A DNA stretch of 64,000 nucleotides, taken from Paragonimus heterotremus. Taxonomy: Eukaryota > Platyhelminthes > Trematoda > Plagiorchiida > Troglotrematidae. The notes beneath the pieces were generated by a model. That model had not been told where the DNA came from and ran no database searches. It saw nothing but the letters and a program-made list of their open reading frames with translations. Both the position numbers and the translations under genes were made by a program. This document shows, one piece after another, positions 1-11,800 of the stretch; the first letter of the stretch is position 1; each line of letters begins with the position of its first letter. The stretch is taken from contig LUCH01002139.1 of NCBI GenBank assembly GCA_013368495.1, positions 1 through 64,000 on the forward strand, read 5' to 3'.

Positions 1-889
1 GGAAAGTATTTTTCCAAACGGCGAAAGTTGGGGAAATCACGTTCTGCGACTAGCATCCGTGTACTTTCCATGCTCAGACCCGAGATTGCGCTCGGCAAAC
101 CATTGGCTTTGAAATCCGTCAGTGCCAACCTACAAGGCGTGTCTCTCGATCACTCCCCATAAGAGGGGGAGAAGCAAAACTAACGGACTTTATCCCCGGC
201 CAATATGTTAACAGACCGCAAGATACAGTTGAAAATTAAATTTGTAGTTTTCTTTAACTCAGTGTCCACTCAGTTCCCTGTATCTGCAGTAGAAACAGTG
301 GGTGCCAATTCTGTAAACCACAGTCGAACGACCAAGCCTCAAAACACAAGCACAAGAGTGGGTCGGAATCCGTACTTCGTGTTGCTTATCCCGAAGTCTA
401 CAAGCGGCTGTGCATAAAATTCCTTCCAAGAATCCAAAACGGATGAAGCTAGTTGAGTTCATCTTCCACGACTCAGAAAACATTTCCGTGGCTCGCTCTA
501 ATAATCATTTCTCTCAGTGGTCCAACAACACTGTACACATTCCTTCCTTCAAAGCGTCGCCCACAAAAGATGAGTGCGAGATGATTTTCCGTGGATGTGA
601 ACTTCTGAACACCCTCCTAAAGAGCGTAAATTGACAGGACAAACTGCCCACAATTTACAACTCATAGGATTCTAACCAAGCGGCTAGTAGGGTTGGACAC
701 GTAAACGCAGGCGGTGGTATCGCAGCCGCAAACACAAATTAGGGAGGTCGGATCAACTAGGAAAAAAAAACGGCCCAGCCCCACCGCCATCCCCAGTTCC
801 ATCGCATTTCTGGGTCTGATCTCCTAAGCTCTCTCTCAGAACCTTTTATCCCTTCTCACAAAGGGGCAAGCGAGGAAGTTGCTCTTGAA
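1..889. other. 5' flank, decayed repeat-like DNA, no gene called
   Basis: No intact gene is visible. Short open stretches around 205-417 and 410-634 (+) end quickly and match nothing I recognise. They lie directly upstream of a LINE endonuclease remnant, so they may be worn LINE ORF1 sequence, but I cannot show that. A short A-run occurs near 762-769. The stretch looks richer in G and C than the introns further right. Confidence 0.4.
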
Positions 890-1640
890 TGCGTATGTAA
901 GAAATATCTCAGCTTGCTTAACACGTTGCCGGAAATCAGGCAGTATGCACAAGACAGTCAACCACACATCTCTGCGTTTACGGGGACCTTGCTTGCAGGT
1001 GATATGCTTGGCGGTGACCTAAGTTCATCGGGTTACTCAGTTTACAGAGCCGACGCCGTCCGAGGAAGAATGGGGGCTTTTTAGTTATCTTCAAGCTGAA
1101 AATCTCAGCACCCACAGTTATCCGGCAATTTCCGTCCCCAGACAAGTTTGACGCTACGCGGCCTCGATCAACATTACTTTGATAAGACTCAGTCTAAATG
1201 GGGCTCACGTATCTCTCCGCTTCACTCAACACTTACGATGATGACGGTGTTATCGTTAGCCAGGAATAATTGTCAAGAACAGAGCTCTTCTCTAAGCTAC
1301 TGATCGAGAGTGACTTGAATGGACTCAAAATGAGCTGGGTGTCGGAGTTTCTTCCGGACTTCGAACGCGGATTCTCGACTTCCTTAGTTATGTTGATACG
1401 ACAGAGAGCGTGTACATAGCATGTTCACACTCAGAGGCGACACCGTTCTAGTCAGCTTCCCGCTGTGCCAGATTTGGTCTTAACTACTTAAGACAACCAG
1501 TTGGACAGGGCGACCATCGAGACGCCACTTGAACACGGTGGCCACACTCTGTTCGTCTTTGATCTTATCTACCATTGGTTACAACTGACAGGAATCCACA
1601 GCTCGAAACCTCATCTCGACCGGTTTTAGTGGTCTATTAA
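890..1640 (+). pseudogene. CR1/jockey-type LINE, AP-endonuclease domain remnant
   Basis: A frame open from about 914 to the stop at 1081 reads LLNTLPEIRQ, then QPHISAFTGTLLAGD, then SSGYSVYRADAVRGR. This follows the start of the apurinic-endonuclease domain of CR1/jockey-group LINEs: a leucine-rich start, a 'PHIIALTETWL'-like strand, and the 'GY.vYR.DR..GRGGG' block. The usual TETW has become TGTL and the glycine run after GR is lost, so the enzyme would be inactive. Similarity continues patchily to about 1640 through several stops and frame changes. It is a dead fragment, with no reverse transcriptase attached. The family call is from pattern recognition only. Confidence 0.6.
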
Positions 1641-2408
1641 TCTATCTGGGATCATACCTTCTTCAGCAAGATTCTGTGAATCAGAACTGTTGTGCGTTTC
1701 CAAGGACACCTCGAGAGGCCGATTGATTAATCGTGTTGAGATCTCCTTATTTTTATTTGCAAACAGTTTTATTTCCGTACAGCAACGTTTTCTACCATCT
1801 ATACATGTTGTTCAAATTGATAAAAGTGACCTTTTAATACAATACAAATTTTGTGCACGTCGGTCTGCTCTTCTCTCCGTTGCGCAGTCGTTTGACGATA
1901 CTACACGGATCTATCATCCAGTTTTTTAGCTCCGTTGTACTACGACCATCGTCGCATCCCGGATCGCGCTTCAGCAGTCCACGGCACCTATATGATATCA
2001 CCCACTTCCGGATGCTGGTAATTTGGAATATTGTGGTGGTCGTCTTGTACACTTGTGAACACTTTCTGTGAGTCGAATCCTTTTGATTACCATAATTTGC
2101 TGGAACTTTGTAAGTGTTTTATCTCATTCGTTCACTTCGTTATCACTGATAGCCTAGTGAGTCACGCTCGCGTTTACCTAGACTATTGAGTAATTCATCT
2201 TGACCACCACAATCGTGCTGTACACATAACACACTTTTTCCCGTCGCTCACCTTTCCCGTTCAGAAGACCGGTCCCAGTTTTCCGTCTAACATGAAGTTG
2301 CGGGCAGCCCGGAGAATCTCATTGCTGTCCACACTGTTTGAAGCAGATGCGGACGCCTAATTTCCCTTTACGAAGGTGACGTTCCCATTCACGAGTGTTG
2401 ACTTGCAG
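1641..2408. other. Upstream region of the carboxypeptidase gene, no coding call
   Basis: No exon is supported here apart from a speculative micro-exon at about 2342-2375 (see findings). Overlapping short open stretches occur on both strands at 1834-2071 without recognisable content. The promoter and 5' UTR of the downstream gene may lie here or further left, but no TATA box, initiator or trans-splice leader acceptor can be assigned. Confidence 0.35.
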
Positions 2409-2828
2409 AGTGTAATTTACCAATTCGGCGGTTGGTAGGCCGGCAGCCTCGGTCGCTTGCTGCAGCCAATTTCAACCGCCACTATAAAGCCCATAACCGT
2501 GTATTCGAAAAACCGCATGACTGCAACGACCGCACGGCGGCGACTTGCATGAACACCATCATTGCTCTCGCCAGTGAGACAGTGGAGCGTGCTAATACTG
2601 GCTTATCTTTATACGACTTCCCGATGAGTTCTACTACAAGCGGTATGCAACCGAGGTGGGTGAAAAAGCCTGCACCAGGACTACCATGTGGACACTGCGG
2701 CGACCCGGTACAGATGGACGGTTATTGCTGTGATACCGATCGGCTGATTTTTCACCCCAAATATATCTCAATGGCAGACATAAACGAATGTCTATTCTGC
2801 GGCAATCAGCTTCAACCTCAGTCGCCTG
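2409..2828 (+). CDS. Candidate exon 1, Cys-rich N-terminus
   Basis: The frame is open from an acceptor-like TTGCAG ending at 2408 to the donor CCTG|gtaagt at 2828/2829. The first in-frame ATG is at 2549, which I use as a provisional start; the frame runs open upstream of it, so the true start may be further left. The protein has CGHC, CC and CLFC within about 45 residues (near 2680-2800), a spacing that would suit zinc binding. Vertebrate AGBL2/3 proteins are not known to me to carry such a pair. The exon ends in phase 1 and joins exon 2 in frame. It might instead belong to a separate short gene upstream of the carboxypeptidase. Confidence 0.6.
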
Positions 2829-5800
2829 GTAAGTGCACGTTTTGAATGCTTCTTTTTGTCAGTTCCCTCCATAATTTGGCCGTTGTTCGCACTTCCTCAG
2901 TGATAATGGAGTGCAGGTCCCGCACACCACACTCAACGAATGTTGACTTGGACCGGTCTGCTGAGAGTGTGCCGCTTGCACGCGGGCCGAAAAAAGCACG
3001 AATCAACACCACTTGGAGCGACTATCCTGTTGATATAATTGCAGAAAGTAAGTTCCTTCATATATGCGTGCGAAGATTTCTTGAAGATATCACTTGCAAT
3101 GAACGACATGATGCTGTAGGCTTCATGTGATACACGGATTCAATCATCCGGGAGAACACCAATAACATGTGAAAACCGAAGGCTGCATTCTGTGCTAGGA
3201 AGAAGTGGACGCAGTATGTATATTGACTCAAAATTATCAAACACATAATTCGAGAATCTATCCTCGTGTTTCTGTCCCTATTGACTTCACTAGTTTACCT
3301 ATGCGTTTTAGCATAGGGAATTGTTTGGCATAACTCGTAAGGTAGGACGGATGGACGAAGTAGTTATAGCTGTGTAAACATTGAGTGCAGTTTAACATAA
3401 CTCGTATGGTAGAGCAGATGGACGGAGCAGTCATGTGTCTAAGCATGTTGACGCATACTATATAATTCACAACGTTTTCCTATGAGGCAAGGTGAACAGC
3501 AGTTTACCAATTAGGCTTCCAGCAGTTCGTTTACGCCGATTGATCTCCTGAAAGTGTGACTAGAACTGCCTTTCATTTGATCCCGATATAGCAAGAAAGG
3601 TCTTCTTTGCAAAGGACCCATAAAACTTCATATTTTGTGGGTTGATCACACTGTTCTCAGGATGCACGTAATTTTCGGAATACTTGATCGTCCACTGCTC
3701 TTAATGAGCTATTTCATCCGAAGCTCTGTAGGCTGTCCATTCGTCCGTGATTATTGTGTTGCTCAACTGGAAGCGAAAGACTTAAATAATGTAATCGGCT
3801 TACTCGGACATGTCTTCGGATGAGGGATAACGAGTTAAGTGTATTTCGTCCGTTCCCAGGGTGGACCACCAAGAACGTTGTGAATAGTATGCTGTTCAAG
3901 AACGTCCAGTGCAGCAAAATTGCGAATGCCTTGTTTAGCGTTAACTAGAGCTATGTTCATCGATTGAGTATGCAGGATCTATGCACACTATTAGCTGTTC
4001 CTTTCAGTTGACTAAACTATGGTCAATGCTTATGTGTGTAGTACGTATTCACACTAGTAGCTCCTCCGTCCAGCTGACTAGACTATGATCAACGATGAAG
4101 TATGTAGTATGCCTTCACACTGGCAGCTGCTCCATCCAGTTGGCTTAAACTGTGACCACTATCTAAGTGTGTAGTATGCGTTGAAATTTGTAACCGCTCT
4201 GTCCAGTTGACTTAGACTATTACCAACGCTTAAGTACGTAGTATGCATTGGTACTAGTAGCTGATCCGCCTTGTTGATTTGAACTGTGGTCAACGTCCAT
4301 GTGCTTAGTATGCTTTCACATCAGTAGCTGCTCCATCCGGTTGACTCAGGCTATGATTAACGTTGATAAGAAGACCTCGGAAAAAATCAGAATAAACGTA
4401 CATTTAGAACGTTAGGAATAAGTTATAACGATCTCCTTCAGTTCTGGCTAAAAATGAGGTGACAGCTGGCGAAAACAGAGACTAACGGTCATCGGAATCA
4501 TAATCGTCCATGACACGGATATAAGGATTGCAGGTGAAATGGTGGAAGTGGGAATCATTCTCTTCGTCGGATGAATAAAGAGCATCAAAGTTGGTCTTTA
4601 TCTGACAGATAAATAAGCGTTGACCCACGTGCACATGGCAAGCTACATTCAAACATACTCAATAAGCGATTAACAATACAATGCGCACGTTGTTAATGAC
4701 ACATGTTCACACCGTACCATAGGTAAAAACTACCACATGATGAGGTAGACAGTTTTCCACCAGAAATACTATAAGGGAACCAGGCTGAACATACAGTTCA
4801 GATGTATAACTAACCAACAAACGTGGCGGCATAGCCTTCATTGGGAATTACTGTGATATTCCGTGTACAGTGCAGCACGAATACAACGTGGTCGAAAATC
4901 ACAAATTCAATTATATCACCCGAACGACGCGAAATTGAGGGTTTCTGCCGATCGGGGTCATGTATTCCACCACGAAAATTCCACTGGAAGCATTTTCCGA
5001 TATTAAAATTGATTGGGAAAGCCAACCTGATGCTTTTGCCGAAGAAAATGGAGACAATTTTCTCAACAAAAATGCAAATATGGACAATTTTTAGGTGTAA
5101 CTGATTTATCTCATTGCAACACAACCATTATACTAGATAAAATCTATATGTTTGTCCCGTGATATGCGCTTTAATATCACACGAACAATCTGGAAAATCT
5201 TGTTTTGCGTCTAAATGGCCATTCCCAACTCGTTTCGATCTTGAAGCGCCATAACGGCAAACTACACAATCGCCGTCAAAAGTTTCGTTATCTTTCCGGC
5301 TGCGAGTGTTCTTCCATGTCATTCTTTCAACAGGTAAACTCGTCTGCATTCCGGCGTACATCTGGATTTCATAGAAAACTTAACGACAGTGGTACAAACG
5401 AGTGGTAAAGGTGGCGAATATACCAGATAAAACACGGCTTACTTGTCCAGATTTTATTCACTGTGCTATATTGAAGTACGCTTTCAGACGTTTCTCACGT
5501 TTTTAAATTTATAAAAAGCTTTGTACTCATGTTTTAACAACTGTTCGACTGTCGAAGTTATAATCACGCCTTCCAGCTTAATTACGTCCAAATTTGAACA
5601 GAAGCATGTGTTTTCAAGTTTATGACATTGATTTTCACTATATTCTAACTTCCATTTTTCGAAGTTACGTAGAATGCCACTCTGCTTTATTTTTGCATTA
5701 ACTTCTATGCCAATTAACTGCCGCACATTCCTTGCTTATGTTTCCGGATGATTGAAACAAAAGAACATTCCGGTAACAAAACTCTAAAATTTCAGGAACT

Positions 5801-8800
5801 GCAACATTTCACAAAATTTCAACAACTTCAGTAATAATTTCTCACTGAAAGATAACAGAGATAACAGAGATATTTACGGTCTACCGATTGCATGCAGCGT
5901 GATACGCCTTGTTTTCAAAGTGTACTGTTGGGGTCAGCAGATGTCAGCTTGACACTAGAAAGGACAAACAAACTGTATCCGGGTACTCGGATTCTTCTGC
6001 CTCGGACCCTATATTAAACGCTGGCTTGAGGAATCGTCCTTGTAGCGTTTTTTACACTATTTTCTATTTCATAATTTTAATTGTTATTCACACTTTTCAA
6101 TTTCCTAAACTTCAAATATACAGCCGACGTTCAAACCGACTTAATCAAACTAACCAATAGTCAATAAATACAAAACACACTTCTTGGGCTGCGAGCTTTG
6201 CGTTCTCTCTGCGTCCAGTGTCGCTAGTAGACAGATTTTTGGAGAGTTAGAAACTAACCGAATCAACCGGCTATTGCAGCAAATTTTCTTATTTATCTGT
6301 CATGGGGTTATTCCAGTTGTGGCCTCCAAGATTACTTCGGAACAACGTGACAAATTGTATCCCTCAGACACTGCATTAGATGTAGAAGAATTCTACACCG
6401 AAGCACCTTAACCAGCTATTTGTTGATATTTATTTCCATACTGGATTATCTTTTAGGCATAGGATTGTGTCTTTCGCGTAAAAGCCTTTCCTTTTATTGC
6501 GGTAGAATTCCTCCATCGTAATTTCAGGCTATGGAAGTGGTTTGTGGTTGGTCTAGTAGATTAACATTTTACGGCATATGTGACAGCGACTGCACGCGTT
6601 GGCTGCTGCGATAGAGCGATGTCCGAGGGAACAGTTGAGTTGTGAAGGCTGTCATTTGGTCCAGTCGGGGTACAAAGTCCAGCCCAGAGGTGCATAGAGC
6701 ACAAACCAACGAATGTCGTCAATCATCCTGTGACTTACAGCACGAGTTTGCGCTAGCTCTCCATCTCAGTTGGACTTTGTACCCCGACTAGACCACATGA
6801 CAGCCTTCACAACTCAACTGTTCCCTCGGACATCGCTCTATCGCAGCAGCTAACGTGTGCAATCGCTATCACAAATGTCGCAAAATGTGAATCTACTAGA
6901 CCAAACACAAACCACTTCCGTAGCCTGAAAATACGATGGAGAAATTCTACGGCACTAAAACGAAAGGCTTTTACACGAAAGACACAATCTTATGCCTAAA
7001 ATAGAAACCAGTATGGTGAAAGTTATAGATCCACTACACTGTTAATTTTCCAATCCCTGAGAGCGGTGCCGCGTGTTTTATACTACTCTCTTTCAAGGCA
7101 TCGTAACTCCATCGGAGATAGAAACAGACCAACTATGTGAATCGTGGTGATTGGGTCTCTATCAATGAACTCACCCATAAACCACTGGGACCGGTCGGTT
7201 TTTGCCGCCATCATCAATATTGATGTTAAACCTTGTTTTCACTGATTGTTTTCCGGCGTAAACGGAAGCCCCTGGCAGAATGACTAGAACCAGACATAGT
7301 TGTTTTTCATTCTAAAGCTCGTGCATCAGTCGCTGAAATAATGAACACATTTGTTTTAATTGACTAGTTACGGTGTGAAGGTCATAATTGCGTCTGGTCA
7401 AAGTGGTCAATTTCAAATTGGTTAACAATGTCAAACATTCTTTGGACTAGGTCATCGTCATTCTTTTGGTAACCATGATTACAGGTACGATCATTCTGAA
7501 CCTGCTCCTACCTATTCTCTATGTTCTAGAAGTTGTCAAGGAAGATACGTGTGACAAAATGAGTTTTGATTCCTGTGTACTCAAGTTTAATGGAATTAAG
7601 GTGCAAAATGAATATATCGCCCATCTTTTATGTAAGGTTCTTTACAACTCAAACACGTATTCAGCAAAATCTTCGGATGTCTTCAAAACCAAACAAATTT
7701 ATTACGCTTTATTGAACGATGGGAAAATGAATGCTAAGTTGAGTCAACCACGTCCTTTAAATATTTTACCACCACCAGAGTCCTCTACGTCCGATACACG
7801 CTGGTAAGGTTCGGGATATTTTGAGATCAGCACATTGTTATATGGCAATGTTTCCACTTATTTCATATTGTGTCCCTTTTTCTGAATTGTCACCAACGTA
7901 TCTCTCTATAAGTTTGTTAGTTTCCTGAGAAAAATGGGTGGTATATTATTAAGACAAGTGACTTGTGTTCCAGAAGACAACCTGTTTGATTGCAGACACT
8001 CGTGGTGTTCCGGTGGGAGAAGAAACTCGCGCACAATTGTGTTCTAGTGAAGTACATACTTGTGCTTGATACAAACACAAATTGAACGTCCCATATGGTC
8101 ATTATTCATTGCTTATTGATAGAAGGCAGGAGTCGCTGACTGTGTTAGCCTCTTCTCTAAGCGTCTCGATCCCGGAGTGAGCAGGATTAACTGTCCTCTT
8201 CCTTCCAGCTGGCCACCATATGTTCATCTAGAAGCCGCTTGAAGACGACATCATTGGGTGCTAGCACCACCTGCGCTGGTAGCGCATTTCGACTATTGAC
8301 GGCCCGCCGTGACAGTTGAAATACGGCAGGGAGTCGTCCCGATCGTTGGTTGAGAATCATGAATGGATGATTCTGGAATCTGTGCTCATTTCGGAGGGGA
8401 AAGTCTGCTCTGAGCTCTTCACCCATGTCGCCTCGCAAAATGCGGCGTATCACGATAAGGTCACCGCGGAGCCGCCGGTAGCTTTGAGGATACTTGTCCA
8501 GGTGCTCTAACCGCCGGTTATAGGAGAGGCCCCTCATCCCAACAACCATGCGTGTGGCTGCCCTATGTACTCTTTCAAGTTGAGACACCTCATTTTGTGT
8601 ACAGGGAAACACTGCGGCGTGGCCATACTCTAGTCTCGGACGAACCTGAGATGAGAAGAGTAAGCAAAAGGCCTCCTTGGACACTTTGGCAAAGGAACGA
8701 CGGATAGCCCCAAGCATTCTCCTAGCTTTAACACAGGCTTGTGTTATGTGAGCCTGCGTTTTAAGAGTGTCGGACACTAGTACCCCGAGGTCAAGTTCTG

Positions 8801-11800
8801 TGTTACACTTTAGGGGACCCAGGGGGGGCTTTTGGGGCACTGCACTTTCGGTAAATAGTTGACGCCAAACAGTCAGTCTTTATTTTCTTTTGATATAATT
8901 AACATTGCGGAATAACGGAATGACAACAAATAAGAGGTCACGACAACCTACCGTCAAGTGAAGTTAACCCACACGAAACTCAATTAGTTATGTGAAAGTG
9001 ATCCAATAACACAGAATAAACGGTGACGCATGTTAACATATAGTCAACAACATCAACAGCAGAAGTAAAGTAATCGCAAGAAGTCCATAGCATGGGATAG
9101 TGTTATGTATTTGTCTTGAAAAACCAACTTATATACATAGCCCCATTTTGCCACAGAAAAGCCCTCATTTTGCCCCATAAAAATGGGGCTGTATGCTGCT
9201 TTGGAACCTTCGGTGTCACCGTGGCCCCAACTGCGTTGCTGTTTGTCCCACTGTTGCTTTTAGAGTCTTATTGTCAAGTTCGTTTGGTTTATACCTAAAT
9301 ACATCAGATAAGTAGGCGCAGAATATCACCGAGTTCACTTTTAGGCCTTTTGCTGAATATTTCTCCCGCAATAAACAGTGCATTGTTATTTAGTCTCATC
9401 AGTATTTTCCAAATGAACAAGATTCCAAACGTTTCAGTTAGCAATGATGGGTTTGTGAGGTAATTTACGTTGGATAAAGCCTCACATTTATCGACCGAGT
9501 ATCGTTGAGATGTACATGTCTTTAAAAAGTCCGTTTATAGACAGCATCGAAGAGTTTCTACAACAACTACTAGGTAGTCACATGTTTTAGATTGCATAGC
9601 TTCTCAGTCAAATCAGACGTATCTGCATTACAAAACGCGCACTGGGTACTGGGCGCGTTTATCAACTACGTGGTTTTACGTAGAAAGTGCAGCAACATCA
9701 TGACATGATCGATTAATCCCACCAAGGCGATGCGGCTTGTGTCAGTCATCGCCACAGTATTATTTGAACATGTGACGATTCATTACTCGGACGCCATTTT
9801 TTTGAAATCCGCGTGTGTTATGTTAAATCAGGAGCTAGACTGACGCTGAAATAACTGACAACCAGGGAATACATTCACCCAGTTTCAAAAGACGTTGGGA
9901 AATAATATTGAGAAGACTAAAGTCCACCATAATAAGGTTTAAAAATTCTTCCCTATAATACATCTCAAAGTTGGAATTAGCTCATCGTTAGTGTGGTAGG
10001 CAGCACTCTGTACTATACTATTTTCCAAAACAATCTCATTGAAAATTTCTGGGGTCCGTCATTATGAAAGTAGTTTAGTACTCTAACAGATGACTCAACT
10101 CTTTTAATCCTCCCCGCCTCCCTACCAAGCGTGCCGAGTCTATGCTAACGAAACTGACTATCTGTTATGTCTGATGACAGCCATTGCCCAATTGTATGCA
10201 CTTGCTTTAGGGAGTATCACCAAAAAAGCTACGTGAATACGAAGACCGAACGGGTAGCCTCTAAAAATCCGTCTGAATGTTTAATTTTCATTGTACAGCC
10301 ATTATAATGCAAGCACTTTTTGATCAATCTTTGGAAATTCTGTGAGTGATTTATAAGTGTTGGCTTTGCATACTTAAATATGTCACAAAACGATAGAAGT
10401 GATGTTTTTGAGTCTTGGTGATTGGCTCGAATATCCAACAACGGTCAAAGTTGCAATTTCCTTTCTTTATACAGCAGTCTTCTAACCTGCTCAAAGTCAT
10501 GGTAATAATCCGTGGACGTTCATTATTAGTAAAAAAACTACCATGATGTATAAATTTTAAGCCTACAGCACACTTAGTTGGAGTGTTGGTGGATCTTAAC
10601 ACTGATTTCAGCAAGTTATACAAATTAGGTTCAGGCGAAATCAAAAGGATTTTCAAATATGCAACAAGAGTGATTGCGTATAAAAATAATTCCTGAATTC
10701 GGCCGAAATTATTGATGACCTTTAGCAACCCTTAAAACCCAAAATTAGTGCACTGTCTGCAGTTGAACGGTTTGGAAATGCGGTCGAGGGTTCGGAAAGG
10801 AAGGAAGGATTATTAGTGTCTCAAACAGTATAATGTTTGTTCGCACCTTTCAAAATAACACGTTTACATCGAGGTTTATTTATAAGAGAAACAACAGAAA
10901 GTTAGGATAACTGAAAAAGATTTAGTGCTACACATTTTCCGCAGATAGTGAAACATAATAAAGAGGAACCCATTATGTGTAGTAGCAACTGCGTTTGGGT
11001 AATTTGAGACGTTTATCAGTTTTCTATGTAGCTATGGTGTAACGCAATTTGCTCTTGAGTTTTGCATGTTCCATCAAGCTTTTTGTCATTTTTGATGCCA
11101 CAAAGATATATCAGAGACCAGGGACAAAGTTTATGGAGAAAATACTCGGTAGTGATATATTTGTTACCTTTAGCTTCAGGCAGTGTTACACTCACCGTAT
11201 TGAGGCCACTGGGGGTGAACTAGCTGTCTATTAGCATGTGATTATTTTTTCATTATACCTACGCCTGTTAAGAAAATTGATCAGGTATAAACCCTAAAGT
11301 GATTTCCATAAAACGCTTAGTATAATAACACATCCTCATGACCACAGTCGTTTAAAATGTCGCGATTACTTATCGCAAATTTGACGCGAAGACTGGCCTA
11401 CTAGATGCCAGATCTCTTTCGACTGATTATAGAATTGAAAGCCGAATAAAAGGAAATCAGTGGGTAGAGGTTGCCTTAGTTAAGCCACATCATACACGTT
11501 CACAACAGACCACACACCACACTGTATCTTAATTTCTGTTCTGATCAATAACATTCTAACTCATCACAGTTTTATGTCTTTGCACTAGTCAAAAAGTAGG
11601 ATTTATTAACAACAGTCTATACAACAAAACGTTATTCGTTAACAATTTCTGTAGCGTTCAGTTTCACTGGGCATCTAATGTTCCGTAAGGTTATCATGTA
11701 CGCAGCAATAGTAACTGTAGGATTTGGGGGGTTTTACAATCTTTCTAGACTGTTTTAGGAAAACAGGTGCAACGTATCCCGGATACTGCGCTGAAATCAA

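Larger units (their letters stand above)
3048..7529. other. Intron 2 (about 4.5 kb), repeats only
   Basis: It contains a 66-67 bp satellite in two orientations (3290-3475 and 3960-4372) and a foldback at 6436-7016, both listed separately. Open stretches at 4810-5124 (-), 5128-5361 (-), 5484-5726 (-) and 6184-6411 (+) have no recognisable domain and no convincing pair of splice sites. The rest shows nothing I can name. Confidence 0.5.

Noticed and set aside
4810..5124. 104-codon minus strand frame with a DIIEFVIFDHVVFVLHC phrase
   Set aside because: It faintly recalls a cupredoxin-like strand, but copper ligands and splice sites could not be placed.
6184..6411. Plus strand frame in intron 2 ending LDVEEFYTEAP
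   Set aside because: No domain and no clear donor before the stop; cannot be fitted between exons 2 and 3.
10351..10728. 125-codon minus strand open frame
   Set aside because: No recognisable domain, no convincing splice sites, and skewed low-complexity content; length is within chance for AT-rich intron DNA.
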